A stretch of 64,000 nucleotides of DNA from Serilophus lunatus (lineage: Eukaryota > Chordata > Aves > Passeriformes > Eurylaimidae): the NCBI GenBank assembly GCA_013399895.1, contig VXBA01005117.1, positions 708,282-772,281 on the forward strand, read 5' to 3'. Under the pieces are notes generated by a model, which was not told where the DNA came from, did no database searches, and was given only the letters and a program-made list of their open reading frames with translations. Of the stretch, positions 26,286 through 36,444 are shown one piece after another; within the stretch, counting starts at the first letter, position 1; each line of letters begins with the position of its first letter. The translations under genes and the position numbers were made by a program.

Positions 26286-26385
26286 ACAAATTCTATTTCC
26301 ACTGAGACCAGTGGAACTTTTCCACTGACTTCAATAGCATTACATTTTTCACCCTTAATCTGTACAGGTGACAAAGAGAGCATAG
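26286..26385. repeat. Ancient inverted-repeat element fragment (MITE-like)
   Basis: The stretch contains 'ACAAATTCTATTTCCACTG', then 'CCACTGACTTCAATAGCATT', then 'ACATTTTTCACCCTTAATC' and 'TGTACAGGTGAC'. The order, and the core CCACTGACTTCAATGG-x-x-TTACA, are those of the palindromic archosaur/turtle elements with AAATTCTG ends. It is degraded but is the longest of the four possible copies in this window. The overlapping 85-codon plus-strand frame is probably a by-product. Family name not certain. Confidence 0.45.
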
Positions 26386-26691
26386 CTTGTACATCACATA
26401 AAACTCTTCCAAAGTTATCAGAATGCCTCTGAATCATCATAACCAGAATTTCATACACTCTATGGCATATTGGCCTTTTAGGAACTTGGATTATTACTCA
26501 AAGACTCAGCAGCAAAATGAATATATGTTTTCTAACCCCCTTCCTGTACTGAATCCAAAGAAATTACAGGGTCCTCTTTCAATATGCATGGCATTTACAG
26601 ATCCAAGATTTGCTTTTTCTTTCCTTAATGAGATCCACAAATAATAAAGCTAGCTTATTATTTTTAGTCAGTAGTCCAGGGGTCGAGGGCA

Positions 26692-26713
26692 GTGTGTGTG
26701 TGTGTGTGTGTGT
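26692..26713. repeat. (GT)11 microsatellite
   Basis: Eleven uninterrupted GT dinucleotides. Likely polymorphic in length between individuals; no gene is nearby. Confidence 0.95.
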
Positions 26714-27332
26714 AATATAATTTAGAAAAAGATTTTAGTTAACAATATCTTCTATTTGTCTTAAAGAGCACCTCTCTCCACCCTTGGCCTGCTGGCAGTG
26801 TTTCTTATGATGCAGCCCAGGAATATTTGGCTTTCTGGGCTGTGAGTGCACATTGTTGGACTACTTATAACAGTTGTAGTAGCATAGCTACTTCTTAGAT
26901 AGTATCTCAAATCTGTTCCAATTCCAGCACCTAGGTAATATTTCCTGGTTTTATCACTAAGCAAAATTCAGCCAGGATGTATGTTGCTCTGCACACAGCA
27001 TTTTGCATGAACCTACTCAATAACAATGTCTCACTAAGACAAATAAATGCCAAAGGCTGGCTTTTATTGCAGTCAGTGTGATGGCCTGGGTGATAGGTTG
27101 CTTATCTTCCCTTCTGTATGATGTCCATGATTCCAGTAGCTTTGTATTTTAATGACAGTGCCTAATAGCCTAGTGCTTTTCTTTTAGTCAGTAAATATAC
27201 TGAACAAATTGCACAGGGCAACAAGGGATGTACTGGTTAATACATGGGATCACCTCCAGAAATGGCTCAGAATTAAATGGCAAAATATCTATCACTGAGT
27301 CTGAAGCACTAGAAAAGTATTAACTTTGGTGC

Positions 27333-27347
27333 TTTTTTTTTTTTTTT
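27333..27347. repeat. T homopolymer (T15)
   Basis: Uninterrupted T run followed by ATGTGTGCGTG. Simple sequence. Confidence 0.9.
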
Positions 27348-30300
27348 ATGTGTGCGTGAAAAGATTCATGTGGTATTAATAGAGCTTTTTTTGCTTATTT
27401 GAGAATTCTAGATTTAAAAGCCAGTAGTAATGTTCAAATCATTTTGTAAAACCAAAGTTTTACATCAGAAGCGCGCAGTAGGAAAGTCTGTCTGCTCTTC
27501 AAGGCACTTTGTATTGTCTTTGTTATCAAGCAGTGAAACACTGCAAAGAAAATGCAGAGGGAGTAATACTAATCCATAAATAATTGTCTTTGTTATAATA
27601 AGGATGGCCATTGGATCAACAGTTGTGCAATAATCTCCTCGTTTGGCAATAAGCAGCCTCATTTATCATTAGTTTAACAATCTAAAAATTATGTTGACTA
27701 AATCTAAATATGCAAATTGATGGTATAGCTAAATACAGAAAGTTTGGCAAAAATCAGTTGATGCTGAATGTTCATACGATTCCTACAATTGTCACATGAA
27801 TTATCACTCTGATATGCAGTAATATAACCATATAAATGAGTTTGCTGAGATTTATAGCAAACCTAATCTGTGTTCCTCTTGTAATTCATGGAGAGGAACA
27901 ATCACATTCGCTCTGGCTGAGAACAGTGGAGATTTGCATCTGCACTGACTCTGCCTTTTGGAGTTTATTACTCCCTTTCCTGTATTGTTTGTGCCTGTAA
28001 TATAAAGCGGTAGGAGGTTAAAATTTAGTAAAAAGAATATTTAAAATAGAGCTATGCTATCTGTTTTCTTTTGAGAGTGTTTTTAAATGAAAGAATATTA
28101 AGAAAGAACATACAGGCTTAGAATTTAATGACTACACTTGACTCTATTGGAAATCAGTATACCTTCCAATCCCAAATCTGTGTAATGCCTATAGTTCCTA
28201 CATGGCATATTATATAAAGACATAAAAGGCAGTCTATTCTCTTTTTTTAGAAGCAAATTGTACCATATAAATTGCATAACAAGCTGCCTAGATGAATGTT
28301 CCAGGCTCTCTTTAAGTCTGTAAATAAATGGTGTGTTTCTAGAAGATATACAAAGCGCTGCTGTGACTGCTTCTTATGTAATGTTCTGAGTGGTGCAAGG
28401 AAACCTGTTCCTAACAGAATGCTTCGATACCTGAAGCAGAGTCAGCACTTGAAAACTATGTTTTGCTCTATAAGGTTGTTTCAAATGCTATCACATGTAA
28501 TCGTCTCATGCTTGAGATAGAGCTTATGTCTGAATTTAAATCAAGTTATACTTAATGTATATTCAGATTTCATTTATTTGATTTTTTCTTCACTTCTTGC
28601 AAGGTGATTTTCTATCACCTTGAGGAGACACAATTATGTAGCTTTCTGTCAATTTTAGAAACCGAATAATTTTTAAAAATTTAAACATCAATTTTAACTA
28701 GACTTACTCACATAAAATTCTACATTTGCTGTACTATTAAAAAAATTTGGTCTGAAATCTGCAACTTCACAGGATCCTGAAATGAAGCTGTTGGTTTTTG
28801 GAATTCCTCTTGTAAAGAAAACTGTCATATATTTATATCATGGTTTCCTTGAAGGAATATATGTATAATTCAGAATCTAAAACAAGGATGTCACTACCTT
28901 GTTAAAAAAAGCCTATATGATTATATGGCCTTTTTTTATTATTATTTTTTAGATTGTAACTATACTTCCTATGCACGAAGATGTGAGAAAAGGAGCTTTT
29001 TAATTATTTAAGTAGTAGAAAAGAATAAAGTAGCACTTCTTACACTTAAATGTTGAGATATGGCCCCATCAGCTTTATTACAGACAAAACTAGAGACCAT
29101 CTGTTATGGCAGATTGTTTCTTTAAGATGTCATACTTGAGTTATGGAGAAATAATGCCCAGAGAGTTATTTTATTGATCAGTTTGATGCCAGCCTTTCTC
29201 TGGGTGACTGCTAAGATTCCTTACTTTTAGACTCGCCCGTAGATTGTGGTAACCTGATGATTTAGCGTGTGGGGTTTAGTTTAAAACAGGTATAGCATTG
29301 TTTTATCCTTAGCTGTCCATCTATGTACTGATCATATCTTCAATATTATTACATAGCTGAATGCTCTGTAGCTGCTGGAATATGCTCACAAAGCCCAAGC
29401 AGCACAAAGGAACACTTGTTATTCAATAATATATTTCAGAATTCTCCTGCAAGTCGTTCTCACATCAGAAACCCAACAGCTAAACCTGTTACTAAGGCCA
29501 CTGAGACCAAGGTCTAGAGTGGCAGTGGGTATTTTTGCCATGAAGTTCCCCTATTCATCATGATTATTTCATTTTCTTTTTTCTTCAATGCCAGCTTTGT
29601 GGTTTTTCCCAGAATTGCAGTTCATATGCACAGCTCTCAGATGTGAACTTCACTAACAGCTTGTCCAAGCGGCAGATGCAGTAAACAAGAAGACAGGCCC
29701 ACCACAATTCCAGTACTGGGCCATGAGAGATGGCAGGGCAGGGGTCCCAGTTACACATACACACACATTTACATCACATCAGGAATTCTCAGATAACTTT
29801 TAGACACAGTTGTGACTTCTCGTTTTTGATTATTTTTTTTCTATTTATGCAACAGTGATTGAAAATAAATTGGTCTTTTTTTTTTTATCAGAGCGTGTGA
29901 CTCAAATGTTCCATTTTGCAGGGTGCAAACGCCTGTAGCTGGAAAGGTGCCGATTTTGTACTAAGTCTTTTACAATGTATCTGAGCACTGAAATAGTATG
30001 AAGTGGGTATAATTAGTCTTTTGTGAAAATTTTCTGGTGATATTTAAAGGGCAAATCCCATTAAAGAATTACGAGAAAAAAATCAAAACATAGGTTTCTG
30101 AAAACGAGAAACTAATTATATATAAAAAAGAAAGAGGCAGCTGCAATGAGACTTTTTTTTTCCCCTAAAATCCCTCCAGATATATTTATGGAGTCTCACA
30201 TTCAGCAGCTACTGAAGGAGAGGAAATAACTTGCGATGTCCTGGTGACCTGTATGACTTCATGTCATATTGCCATTCCTCCTCATCCAGTTGATTCATTA

Positions 30301-31990
30301 CGAAGTTGTCATAAAAAATGACTTTTTCCAATGCTCCTCTCTTGTACCCCAACCATTTAATCTTTGAGATGATCCCTCCTTGACTACCTGAATACATACT
30401 GAGTGTGAGGAGAAACCTGAACTACAAAGCTATGTTGCCTGATCCCGACAGGTTTTTTCTGCAGATCTCCTAATTTCCAGGATGATCTATCCATGCACAA
30501 AGCATATACTGCCTTCCAGTGCAGAAAGCAAGTTCAGACAATCCACAAATCCTTCCTGCTTCCTCAATAGGAGATGACTTGGTGTCCTTTGAGGAAGGAC
30601 AGTGCAACGAAGGATTCACTCATCTGTCTTATCTGACATTATTGCTACAAGAACAGGTGTGAAAACTGCCACAGGACTGCATAACACAAAAAGTGCCAAA
30701 CTAGCCCACAGAGAAGTTCTCTAAAGGATTCTTTAGGATTTCCCTCAAATAGACTCTGAGAGCTTTCCTGCAGGAAGTCTGCTAAATTGTTTTCTGTATA
30801 ACTTCTCTTTTAAGGTTCTGATGGGGAAACAAACCCAGAATTGTCTGATATATGATACATGTGGAGATGCACATATTTCTGGGGTGCTGGTTGGGTGACT
30901 CATCACACAGAAAATTCAAAAGACAATTAAAAAAACCTCCAACGACAGTGACCATCATGACTTTTGTTCTCCTTTTTTTTATGTTCTCTTTTCTTTCTTT
31001 AGTTTTCAGTTGTTCATTTCTTCATTGTCTTTAATTAGGATCTTGCTAGACTTCTTTTTCTGGTACAGACCAAGGCTTCCAAATGCTCTCTGGCTTTAAT
31101 CTGAATCCTTCAGAAGAAAACAGTGCTTTACAAATGAAACTCAGAATGACTAGATGTGCATATATGATTAGTTATAGTGTCTGAAATGGTTTATACAACT
31201 TTTTTCCAAGTTCCAAGGCCCTTTCTTCCTTTTGTCCTGGTGCCTATTAACATTTTTTTGTGTTTCCTGTGTCGGATGAAAGAAAATTATTTTAAAACCT
31301 ATTTAGAAAGCTTAGCACTCTGTATTCTTGGCCACAGACTGAAATGTGCCAGTGTGACAAAGGTGCAAGCAGTAGATAGGCAGAATGCTTGTTCAGAGTA
31401 ATGTGAAGAAGGATATTTCTTTAGGAAGGCATAATGCCACCTCCATCCCCCAGCTCTAATCTAGAGCCAACTACTTGATATGAGAGAGTGAAATAAACAC
31501 TGTGTCTTCTAAAATAACTCCCTTTCCTTTCATGGTTTCCAACAAACTCATTCGTTATGAAAATTTAATAATTTTGTGGTGTAGTGTCCCAAACTTTGAG
31601 ATTTCCACAGGAAAAAAAAAAATGACATAACTTCTTGCCTACATCTTCTTTCTCATATATATGTTTAATTACATCAGTATTGTAGTACAAGTGATCAGAA
31701 TCTCACTGAATTTTTATAATGAAGAAAATATTTCCTAGAGCATGCAGGTACATTTTAGCACAGGAGTTTGATTTGCCTCCTGCAGGGAGACAAAAGAAGG
31801 TAGAGGTGATGAACGGCTTTTTGACGTCATTAGTCCTAAATTGCCATCAGCATTTTAGAAAGTTGGGCTGCTTTTAGCAGGTCTTTGTGGTCCAACAGCT
31901 CTGGTGCTTTGAAACAGCTGGTGACTAGATGATACAATAACCTTCTGAGAGGCCTGGGATTGTCATGGTCACTCTTATACAGTAGCTGCC

Positions 31991-32016
31991 TTTTTTCTTT
32001 TTTTTTTTTTTTTTTT
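31991..32016. repeat. T6-C-T19 tract
   Basis: Nearly pure T tract followed at once by CAG, which makes it look like a strong splice acceptor on the plus strand. It could equally be the poly(A) of an old minus-strand insertion lying to its right, but no element was recognised there. Confidence 0.9.
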
Positions 32017-32830
32017 CAGTTAAGATGTGCCCTTTTATAGCTGATGGAATCTTGAAAAATAGGAGTTGTGTGGATATTATCCAGAAAGTACGGCTCTGGC
32101 TGTTCTGCCTGAGCACTGTCATAATCAATGTACTCGGGAAAAAATGCAGATTTTCTACTCTTCATCTTTCTTTGCATCCAGGAACAAAACTATCTTACAT
32201 GAATGATGCACAGATAATAAAAACGCCAGCTGATAGAAGTCCAGAAGATTCCTTGTTTCATTAAATATGTAGTGAAATTAAAAGTAAAATTAACGCAGTG
32301 GGTAATTGCTGATTTGTTGGGAGGTTTTAAATTCAGATGTAAAAGGAAAACTGCAAGATGCAAATTAACTGTATTTTTAGAACCTAATATCTGACACAGA
32401 ACTATTGGAGTTTGCATATGATTAACTTCCCATAGAACCCGACTTCTGGCTTCTTCCTGTCCCGAATACATCATTACCAGGCAGATTTCTAATGTGCTAT
32501 GACCACACTCAGATAGCTTCCACCTCTCCTCTGTGTTTTAAGTTTATTGAATACCCTTTTATACCTCTTTGAAGCGAATGTTCAAAAATAATGCAGTGAA
32601 TATAAAGGCTAGGGACTTATCTTGGATAAAGGTGAAGAGCACTAAGAATTGAATCCTGTTAATTGTGTGTGAGCAATCCTGATTCTGCTCAGTTCAGAAA
32701 CAAAATGCATTTTGGTGGGTAATAACACTGCATAGGTTACAGGAACAGCATAACAGTCAACTGTGTGCAGGCAGTGAGATACTCTGGTATATAAAGACAT
32801 TTATAGTTTTGTGGTTTGAACGTTTTTCAA

Positions 32831-33414
32831 CTGGCTGTGTCAACCTCATGTAGTTCAAAAAGTTCAAATGCAAAGTCTTGCACCTGAGTTAGGTCAACCC
32901 CAAGAACAAATACAGGCTAGAGTACAGCATCGTGCTCTGGGACTCCCAACCAAAAAAAGATGTGGGTCTCTTGGAGAGAGGCCAGGGGAGGCTACAAAAA
33001 TGCCCAGAGGGATGCAGCACCTCTCCTGTGGACACAGGCTGAGAGTTGTGGTTGTTCATCTTGGAGAAGAGGAGACTCTGGGGACAGCTGAGAGCTCCTT
33101 ACAGTATCTAAAAGGGCTCCAAGAGAGCTGGAGAGGCAATTTGGACAAGAGCATGGAGCGACAGAGCAAGAGAGCATGGCTTTAGACTGTTAGAGGGTGG
33201 ACTTTGATTAGATGTCAGAAAGAAATTCTTGGCTCTGAAGGTGGCAAGACTCTGGGCAGCTGTGGCTGCCCCTTCCCTGAAGTGTTCAAGGCCAAGCTGG
33301 ATGGGGCTCTGAGAAATTTGGGATAGTGGGAGGTGTCCCTTCCCATGGCAGAGGGGTTGGAATTGGATGATCTTTACAGTCCCTTCTAGCCCAAACCATT
33401 CTAGGATTCTATGA
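32831..33414 (+). mobile_element. CR1 LINE 3' half with internal deletion
   Basis: Best-preserved mobile element of the window. It begins in the reverse-transcriptase thumb region ('AACCTCATGTAGTTC', then 'GCAAAGTCTTGCACCTG' and 'ACAAATACAGGCTAG'). It resumes after about 32,945 with 'GAGAGGCCAGGGGAGGC', 'GGATGCAGCACCTCTCCTGT', 'ACACAGGCTGAGAG', 'CTTGGAGAAGAGGAGACTC', 'AGGAAGAAATTCTT'-like sequence, 'GCTGTGGCTGCCCCTTCCCT', 'TTGGAATTGGATGATCTTTA' and the tail 'CCATTCTAGGATTCTATGA'. In intact CR1 several hundred bases coding for the R-P-H-L-E-Y-C region separate the two blocks, so that piece has been lost. The 105-codon frame at 32,868-33,185 runs through the junction and is not a gene. Confidence 0.93.
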
Positions 33415-34756
33415 ATTATCCTAACTACCTACATTTTTTATGTATGTAATTTTCAAAATAAAAATAATTTTGGGGTTTTACTTCTATTCCCTGCAGCATT
33501 ATAAATTTATTGTATTGTAGTTCAGCTTTATCTCTTGGTAGTGGTGAGCTTCTGGTCTCATAGTCAGGTGATTCAGTGTCAGAGTACTTACCCTATATAA
33601 AGTTAAGCAGTGTGTATATTATGAATCTCTTTGGCATCCATATAAACAACTGTCAAATAATTCCAATCTTTTGTATACCTTGCTGGGCAGAGCAGAGAGC
33701 TGAGGGCTGTGTGCAGCCATGAGGAACCATGGACACTTGATGAAGCCGTTCATATATGTCAGACTGGTGACTGCATGTGTGCCAAGACTGATTTTTGGAA
33801 GATGTTCATGAAGTAACACTTAAATTGTCACGAATATAGTTTCAGAGTCTGAGATGCAAACCTGTTCAGATGTCACACAGAGGGAGGATAAAAGTACCCA
33901 CTGATAGCCCAAGGGAACCTGCTTTATGCATTTGTAATGACACAAATAAGCTCTGCCTCATCTAGCATGGCATATCATCCATCGAGGGAAGTGTTGAAAG
34001 TGATCTATGACTGCCTTATGTCAAGCAAAAATGAGTGGGATCTTGATTTACTTCTTTCTATGCTTATTAGCAATGAAATCTGTATATTGACCCTCATTAA
34101 TCTTGATTGTGTGGTACCAGTGTAACTCACAGTGTCTTAATGCATTGCACCTTCCATTCTCCTCTGCAGTCGACTTTTTTTGTTCAAGTTGTTTAGGAAG
34201 ATGAAATACTCAAATATGTGGAAGCATGGATTTTATTTTTTTACTCCTGCTTCATCTCACTATATTCTTATGGTGAAATGGCTGTACTTGATGAACAGGG
34301 AACAAACACAAGAGGGGAAGGTGACTTAATAGAAAACAGCAGCTTCTCTTGTCTTCCTTATTTAAAAAAAATATATACAAAAAAATAAAAGAATAGAATT
34401 ATTGTGATGGTAAATTAATAAGATAATATATTATCTTCATTCATTACAGCCCAAAAATAAGGCAGTGGAAACAACAAAATCCAAACAACTTAAAATGAAA
34501 ATCAGAACATTATTGCAAATCATGAGACTGTGAAGAGAAAAAATTACTACAGAGACAATAAACTCTGTTATTGTTTGTGCTGTAGCAGCTTTCTCTAATT
34601 TCTTGGACTAACAAACAATCCCATCTAATTACAGAAACATTTTTCTTGATTAGGGTTGGCTAGTCCTTGCTTGCATCTTGCTGTATTTCATGAACAGAGC
34701 TGAGAGTCCTTGATTGTGTGACAGTCTTGAGCAACTGTTGCTACCAATTCACAGTT

Positions 34757-34789
34757 AAAAAAAAAAAAAAAAAAAAAAGTAAAAAAAAA
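34757..34789. repeat. A22-GT-A9 tract
   Basis: Twenty-two A, then GT, then nine A. A retrocopy on the plus strand would end here. The 300 bases to its left are AT-rich and contain no frame or CR1 sequence, and no target-site duplication was found by eye. Confidence 0.9.
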
Positions 34790-34856
34790 TCTGAATGCAG
34801 TTCAGAGATCTCTATTTTGTACCCTTCCAGGGCTTCAGATATCCTGCTACATCCCT

Positions 34857-35159
34857 TTGGGGAAAGCCTTATATAGCAAGAAAAATAAAGAGAAAGGATG
34901 GTGTTTCCCATGTAGCAGTGTCACTCTTCTCAGAGCTCCCCCAGCAGCCATCAGCCAGTGTTCAGAGCCCCCAGCATTGCTTTGCTTTGCTGGGGGATCC
35001 AAACAGGGAAGGCTGAGCTCAGTTCTCCAAGGAATTACTGAGATTGAACCACGAGGAGCCCTCTGGCCACACTGCAGAACCCCAGGCAGAAAAGTGCATT
35101 GGCAGAGCACTTCAATGATGGCTCGGGTAGCATTGCCTTTGAGCTGCACAGAGCCTTGA
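34857..35159. other. GC-richer island open on both strands
   Basis: About 300 bp with fewer A/T runs than its surroundings, open for 100 codons on the plus strand (34,857-35,159) and 100 codons on the minus strand (34,847-35,149). Neither translation shows a domain, signal peptide or repeat I recognise, and splice sites are not evident. CpG is sparse, so it is not a CpG-island promoter. It could be an old retroelement 5' part or LTR too diverged to name, or a decayed exon; I cannot decide. Confidence 0.35.
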
Positions 35160-36396
35160 AATAGTCAACAGTTTCTAACAGCCTTTGAGTGCCACATATC
35201 TCAGAAGTTGTAACGATAATGTGGCAGTGAATGCACAGTGTGTGCCTAAAACCTTCACCATGTGAAATGGCTTTACTGTTTTGGGGCTTTTTTTACCTCT
35301 CTAAAAATTTCCCTTTAAAAAGAAGACAGAACACCCAATTGTCCTGAAATCTAAAGCTCAATTTATTGGAATATGCCAGTTTAACAATTTAGCATGCCAG
35401 TTTAATGAATTGTATAGCTCTTTTGTTCTCCTTAGAAAGTATAACTAAAGACATTTCCTCTTTAACTGAAAATCACTCCAAGAGAATGTCTAAAAACAAG
35501 CTTTAGACTTACATGGAAGGAATAAGCAGTGTCTTTGTAGCATTAAAACTATGATTTTCTTTCCTCACATACAGTAACTAGTTTAGCAGTTGCTGAGGTC
35601 TGAACTGCACTGTTAACTTAAACATTGACTTAAACATTATATGGAGAAATAAGGGACAATGAAAAGAAGAAGGAAAAGGGGAGGAGAAATCACAGAAAGG
35701 TAAAAACCTTAAGAGAGACAATGAATGTACTGAAGACATCTTCAAAACTGACAAGACACTGAGTCAGTTTGTGTCCCGGAGAGGATCTGTCGCCAAGTTT
35801 TAAACTGAGGAAACCAAAAGGTTTTCAATCTTTATATAGTTATATATAAGAGTACTAGTTACTAGAATTTAGAATGTAGATTTTCTAGGTAAAAATAATG
35901 CAATCTGAGTCAAATTCCTTCTCCCCTTTGAATGTATTTCCTGAAAACATACAGAAAAGAAATTATTCTTGATGTGAAAAGACTCAGCACTGTACTAGGT
36001 TATGTGAAAGGAATTATCTTGATTCCACTGTTCAGCAATTGAGAAGAGGGGGTTTTCTCTGCATTTGTCGCAAAAGGCAGAAATTTTAAAATTTTAACAT
36101 CTTGGTGAAAACATATTGGAACGTTGCTTTGAGAGCTGCCTTTTCTATATTTTTTTTCTCAAAAAAATAACTCAGTTTAAAACAACACCTTTCAGTTAGT
36201 TCTTTGCTCTACCTCATTGATGTGGAATGTTTCTTTAAATGTTCTCAGTTTCCTTCTCAAAGTGGCTGTGGCTATTTACTTTAGTTTTCATAATTATTTA
36301 TGAGTAATTCAGTTTGTAAAATATACATAAAAGCCATCAGCAATCTGTCCTTCTGCATCAGGAGCAGAATCCTTCATGTTCCCTAAAGTATAAGAG

Positions 36397-36444
36397 TCCA
36401 AATTCATCCTACTGCAATTCTATTGGTTTACACTTCACTGAGGC
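36397..36444. repeat. Possible ancient inverted-repeat element fragment
   Basis: 'GTCCAAATTCATCCTACTGCA', 'TTCTATTGGTTTACAC' and 'TTCACTGAGG' appear in the order seen in archosaur/turtle palindromic elements whose ends read CCAAATTCATCC. Only about 48 bp match, so this is weaker than the copies at 4.3 and 26.3 kb. Confidence 0.35.

Larger units (their letters stand above)
26386..32830. other. Noncoding DNA with simple repeats
   Basis: No gene is recognised in about 6.4 kb. Frames are 60-79 codons. A minus-strand frame at 30,209-30,397 begins near an acceptor-like tract (reverse complement of about 30,400-30,420) and looks more protein-like than most, but it ends in a stop with no donor. The plus-strand frame 32,025-32,264 begins a few bases after a T19-CAG tract. 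Both are discussed under findings. Confidence 0.5.
33415..36396. other. Noncoding DNA with A-tract and GC-richer island
   Basis: No gene recognised. Frames of 62-73 codons at 33.6-34.1 kb show no domain. The GC-richer island and the A tract are given separately. A purine-rich stretch lies at about 35,660-35,689. Confidence 0.5.

Noticed and set aside
32868..33185. 105-codon plus-strand frame
   Set aside because: Lies entirely inside the deleted CR1 copy and crosses its internal junction.
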